Source: Paraburkholderia monticola
Lineage (GTDB): Bacteria; Pseudomonadota; Gammaproteobacteria; Burkholderiales; Burkholderiaceae
DNA: 64,000 nt
Assembly: GCF_001580545.1 (NCBI RefSeq)
Contig: NZ_LRBG01000022.1
Coordinates: 124,001 to 188,000, forward strand
Reading direction: 5' to 3'
In this document: positions 60,716 through 64,000 of the stretch, piece by piece
How positions within the stretch are numbered: the first letter of the stretch is position 1
Layout: every line of letters starts with the position of its first letter
The notes under the pieces: model-generated
Database searches by the model: none
What the model saw: only the letters and a program-made list of their open reading frames with translations
Told to the model about the DNA's origin: nothing
Made by a program: the position numbers and the translations under genes

Positions 60716-60790
60716 CGGCCGGAGCTGCCGCGGCGTTCCTGCGTCCGCGTCGCCTGTTCAAAGTGCGTTCCCCCTATCCAGGAGACGAGC

Positions 60791-63487
60791 ATGTCCGCTG
60801 TACCCGACGAAGTCATGAAATATGTCGCCGCCGATAAAGACGACGATCCCCAGGAAACCGGCGAATGGCTGGAAGCGCTGGATGGCGTGATTTCTGCTGT
60901 GGGCCCTGACCGTGCCCACTACCTGATCGAGAAGCAGATCGAGTTTGCGCGTGTGCACGGCGAACATCTGCCGTTCTCAGCCAACACCCCGTACATCAAC
61001 ACGATCCCGGTCGGGCGCCAGGCGAAAAACCCCGGCGACCAGGACATCGAACACCGCATCCGCTCGTACACCCGCTGGAACGCCATGGCGATGGTGCTGC
61101 GCGCCGGCAAGGAAACCAACGTCGGCGGCCACATCGCGTCGTTCGCGTCGGCCGCCACGCTGTACGACGTCGGCTACAACCACTTCTGGCACGCGCCGTC
61201 CGCCGAGCATGGCGGCGACCTCGTGTTCGTGCAGGGCCACTCGTCGCCGGGCGTCTACTCGCGCGCGTTCCTGCTCGGCCGCCTCTCCGACAAGCAGCTC
61301 GACAACTTCCGCCAGGAAGTCGGCGGCGAGGGCATCTCGTCGTATCCGCACCCGTGGCTGATGCCGGACTTCTGGCAGTTCCCGACCGTGTCGATGGGCC
61401 TCGGCCCGATCATGGCGATCTACCAGGCGCGCTTCATGAAGTACCTGCAGGCGCGTGGCATCGCGAAGACCGACGGCCGCAAGGTCTGGGCCTTCCTCGG
61501 CGACGGCGAGACCGACGAGCCGGAATCGCTCGGCGCGATCGGCATGGCCGGCCGCGAGCGTCTGGACAACCTCGTGTTCGTGATCAACTGCAACCTGCAG
61601 CGTCTCGACGGTCCGGTGCGCGGCAACGGCAAGATCATCCAGGAACTCGAAAGCGAATTCCGCGGCGCGGGCTGGAACGTCATCAAGGTCATCTGGGGCA
61701 GCCGCTGGGACGCGCTGTTCGCGCGCGACAAGTCGGGCGTGCTGATGCGCCGCATGATGGAAGTGGTCGACGGCGAATACCAGACGTACAAGTCGGAGTC
61801 GGGCGCGTTCGTTCGCGAGCACTTCTTCAACACGCCGGAGCTGAAGGCGCTCGTCGCCGACTGGTCCGACGAGGACATCTGGAATCTGAACCGCGGCGGC
61901 CATGATCCGCACAAGATCTACGCGGCGTTCACGGAAGCGTCGAATTCGAAGGGCCAGCCGACCGTCATCCTCGCGAAGACGATCAAGGGCTACGGCATGG
62001 GCGAAGCCGGCCAGGCAATGAACATCACCCACCAGCAGAAGAAGATGCAGGTGGAGCAACTGAAGAAATTCCGCGACCAGTTCCGCCTGCCGATCACGGA
62101 CGAGCAGATCGTCGACGTGCCGTACCTGACGTTCGAGGAAGGCTCGAAGGAACTCGAATACATGCGCCAGAAGCGCATGGACCTCGGCGGCTATCTGCCG
62201 GCGCGTCGTCAGAAGGCGGAGTCGCTGCCGGTGCCGGAACTGTCGGCATTCGAGCCGCTCCTGAAGGGCACGGGCGAAGGCCGCGAGATCTCCACGACGA
62301 TGGCGTTCGTGCGGATCCTGAACATCCTGCTGAAGGACAAGGCGCTCGGCAAGCGCGTCGTGCCGATCGTGCCGGACGAGTCGCGTACCTTCGGTATGGA
62401 AGGTCTGTTCCGTCAGATCGGTATCTGGAATCAGGAAGGCCAGAAGTACGTGCCGGAAGATTCCGACCAGCTGATGTTCTACCGTGAGTCGGAAACCGGT
62501 CAGATCCTGCAGGAAGGTATCAACGAAGCCGGCGGCATGGCCGACTGGATCGCAGCCGCGACGTCGTACTCGACGCACGGCGAGATCATGATCCCGTTCT
62601 ACATCTTCTACTCGATGTTCGGCTTCCAGCGCATCGGCGACCTCGCATGGGCGGCGGGCGACATGCGCTCGCGCGGCTTCCTGCTGGGCGGCACCGCGGG
62701 CCGTACGACGCTGAACGGCGAAGGTCTGCAACACGAAGATGGCCACTCGCTGCTGTGGGCCGCATCGGTGCCGAACTGCATCAGCTACGACCCGACGTTC
62801 GGCTTCGAACTCGCGGTCATCATGCAGGACGGTCTGCGCCGCATGGTCGCCGAGCAGGAAGATGTGTATTACTACATCACGGTGATGAACGAGAACTACG
62901 AGCACCCGGCGATTCCGCAGGGCGACACCGTCGCCGCGGACATCATCAAGGGCATGTACTCGTTCCGCAAGACCGCGGCCGACAAGAAGGCGCCGCACGT
63001 GCAGCTGATGGGCGCGGGCACGATCTTCAACGAAGTGATCGCCGCGGCCGACCTGCTGAAGAACGACTGGGGCGTCAACGCCGACCTGTGGAGCGTGCCG
63101 AGCTTCACCGAGCTCGCCCGCGAAGGCCACGAAGTGCAGCGCTGGAACCTGCTGCATCCGACCGAAGAGAAGAAGGTGTCGCACGTCGAGAAGCTGCTGA
63201 AGGACGCGCCGGGTCCGGTCATCGCATCGACCGACTACGTGCGCGCGCTGACCGAGCAGATCCGCGCGTTCGTGCCGCAGAAGTTCATCGTGCTGGGCAC
63301 CGACGGCTACGGCCGCTCGGACACGCGCGAGAAGCTGCGTCACTTCTTCGAAGTCGATCGCTACTGGGTCACGGTCGCCGCGCTCAACGCGCTGGCGGAC
63401 GAAGGCACGATCGAACGCAAGGTGGTCGCCGAGGCGCTCAAGAAGTACAACCTTGATCCCGCCAAACCCAACCCGATGACCGTCTAA
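60791..63487 (+). CDS. aceE: Pyruvate dehydrogenase E1 component
   Basis: Homodimeric thiamine-diphosphate E1 of the pyruvate dehydrogenase complex, 898 residues, decarboxylating pyruvate and passing acetyl to E2 lipoyl groups. Landmarks: NTIPVGRQAKNPGDQDIEHRI, GHIASFASAATLYDVGYNHFW, the ThDP motif GDGETDEPES followed by NCNLQRLDG, NITHQQKKM, PIVPDESRTFGMEGLFRQIGIW and GTDGYGRSDTREKLRHFFEVDRYW. Start ATG 60791 after CAGGAGACGAGC. The E2 gene follows after 83 bp. Confidence 0.97.
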   Translation: MSAVPDEVMKYVAADKDDDPQETGEWLEALDGVISAVGPDRAHYLIEKQIEFARVHGEHLPFSANTPYINTIPVGRQAKNPGDQDIEHRIRSYTRWNAMAMVLRAGKETNVGGHIASFASAATLYDVGYNHFWHAPSAEHGGDLVFVQGHSSPGVYSRAFLLGRLSDKQLDNFRQEVGGEGISSYPHPWLMPDFWQFPTVSMGLGPIMAIYQARFMKYLQARGIAKTDGRKVWAFLGDGETDEPESLGAIGMAGRERLDNLVFVINCNLQRLDGPVRGNGKIIQELESEFRGAGWNVIKVIWGSRWDALFARDKSGVLMRRMMEVVDGEYQTYKSESGAFVREHFFNTPELKALVADWSDEDIWNLNRGGHDPHKIYAAFTEASNSKGQPTVILAKTIKGYGMGEAGQAMNITHQQKKMQVEQLKKFRDQFRLPITDEQIVDVPYLTFEEGSKELEYMRQKRMDLGGYLPARRQKAESLPVPELSAFEPLLKGTGEGREISTTMAFVRILNILLKDKALGKRVVPIVPDESRTFGMEGLFRQIGIWNQEGQKYVPEDSDQLMFYRESETGQILQEGINEAGGMADWIAAATSYSTHGEIMIPFYIFYSMFGFQRIGDLAWAAGDMRSRGFLLGGTAGRTTLNGEGLQHEDGHSLLWAASVPNCISYDPTFGFELAVIMQDGLRRMVAEQEDVYYYITVMNENYEHPAIPQGDTVAADIIKGMYSFRKTAADKKAPHVQLMGAGTIFNEVIAAADLLKNDWGVNADLWSVPSFTELAREGHEVQRWNLLHPTEEKKVSHVEKLLKDAPGPVIASTDYVRALTEQIRAFVPQKFIVLGTDGYGRSDTREKLRHFFEVDRYWVTVAALNALADEGTIERKVVAEALKKYNLDPAKPNPMTV

Positions 63488-63570
63488 GGCATCACCCGTG
63501 TGCCACGAAGCACGCGCCTGTCCCTCATCGCGAGGGGCAGGCGGCGTGCGCGGCCCAGGAGACACTAACA

Positions 63571-64000
63571 ATGAGTCAAGCGATCGAAATCAAGGTGCCG
63601 GACATCGGCGATTACAAGGACGTTCCTGTGATCGAGGTGCTGGTGAAGGCGGGTGACACCGTCGAGAAAGAGCAATCGCTCGTGACGCTGGAATCCGACA
63701 AGGCGACGATGGACGTGCCGAGCTCGGAAGCGGGCGTCGTCAAGGAAGTGAAGGTCAAGGTCGGCGATACGGTGTCCGAAGGCACGCTGATCATCGTGCT
63801 GGAAGGCGCCAACGCCGCTGCGGCGCCCGCGCCCGCGGCGGCTGCACCGGCTCCGGCGGCGGCTCCCGCTGCGGCACCTGCTCCCGCGCCCGCGGCAGCA
63901 GGCGGCGGCGTGCAGGAAATCAAGGTGCCGGATATCGGCGACTACAAAGACGTTCCCGTGATCGAGATCGCGGTGAAGGTCGGCGATCGCGTCGAGAAGG
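63571..64000 (+). CDS. aceF: Pyruvate dehydrogenase E2, dihydrolipoamide acetyltransferase (partial)
   Basis: N-terminal part of E2, cut by the window edge (about 143 residues). The first lipoyl domain (IEIKVPDIGDYKDVPVIEVLVK) carries the lipoyl lysine Lys44 in ESDKATMD. An Ala/Pro linker (about 80-110) leads to a second lipoyl domain that begins VQEIKVPDIGDYKDVPVIEI. Catalytic and E3-binding regions lie beyond the window. ATG 63571 is preceded by CAGGAGACACTAACA. Confidence 0.95.
   Translation, partial: MSQAIEIKVPDIGDYKDVPVIEVLVKAGDTVEKEQSLVTLESDKATMDVPSSEAGVVKEVKVKVGDTVSEGTLIIVLEGANAAAAPAPAAAAPAPAAAPAAAPAPAPAAAGGGVQEIKVPDIGDYKDVPVIEIAVKVGDRVEK

Noticed and set aside
60977..63571. 864-residue frame opposite aceE
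   Set aside because: Shadow of aceE on the opposite strand; no recognisable domain or ribosome site.

Overview
The window is high-GC chromosomal DNA whose gene content and order point to a Burkholderiaceae bacterium, most likely Paraburkholderia or Burkholderia. The evidence is a phnSUVT phosphonate transporter, glnA-ntrB-ntrC next to a rhodanese gene, an aceE-aceF operon beside a FixL/FixJ-type two-component system, and argA divergent from a very long hrpA. This placement is inferred from gene families and synteny, not from a search. Nearly everything is ordinary core metabolism. There is no prophage, transposase, rRNA or CRISPR array.

Layout. 1-4600: a minus-strand LacI regulator gene followed by the 2-aminoethylphosphonate-type ABC transporter genes phnS, phnU, phnV and phnT, which overlap by 3-4 bases; phnT runs off the left edge. 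4800-6030: a three-gene plus-strand envelope cassette (lipoprotein, small secreted protein, IagB/VirB1-like lytic transglycosylase). 6168-7304: the main accessory item, an orphan polymorphic toxin with a CdiA-CT RNase A-like domain and its probable immunity gene, lying on the 3' side of tRNA-Leu(UAA). 7800-14500: a MASE2 diguanylate cyclase, a YgjP-type metallopeptidase, a YdeP-type molybdopterin oxidoreductase divergent from a MocR regulator, a small HTH protein and an LprI-like protein. 14778-22353: an SH3b protein with a Pro/Gly tail, a GAF-PAS-GGDEF-EAL protein, a flavin disulfide reductase, a cupin, a TMEM175-like channel, a membrane protein and a YfcE-type phosphoesterase.

22400-31750: proP-like transporter with a structured leader, yggX, argA, hrpA and a very small trimeric autotransporter. 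32300-39606: beta-propeller protein, sterol-desaturase-type hydroxylase, EI24 protein, CinA-N/MoaB-type protein, then a lone GH92 lipoprotein glycosidase. 39817-45125: rhodanese and the nitrogen-control operon glnA-ntrB-ntrC, with visible NtrC sites and a sigma-54 promoter. 45216-54245: S9 peptidase, exonuclease III, initiator tRNA-Met, L-Asp/Glu racemase, CodA-like deaminase, prlC and folD. 54500-64000: a DUF3300/DUF2950 envelope pair, the two-component system, aceE and the start of aceF.

How parts work together. NtrB/NtrC would activate glnA through two upstream sites and the -24/-12 promoter. The FixL/FixJ-like pair is divergent from aceE, and a 9-5-9 dyad lies between them. LacI-type palindromes flank the regulator gene of the phosphonate operon. 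The toxin-immunity pair is the best candidate for a less-described system. Other points worth checking are the 200-residue trimeric autotransporter, an exact 42-bp in-frame duplication in the S9 peptidase, a perfect 20-bp palindrome upstream of the initiator tRNA, and the 23-bp argA/hrpA gap with a palindromic TATAAT.
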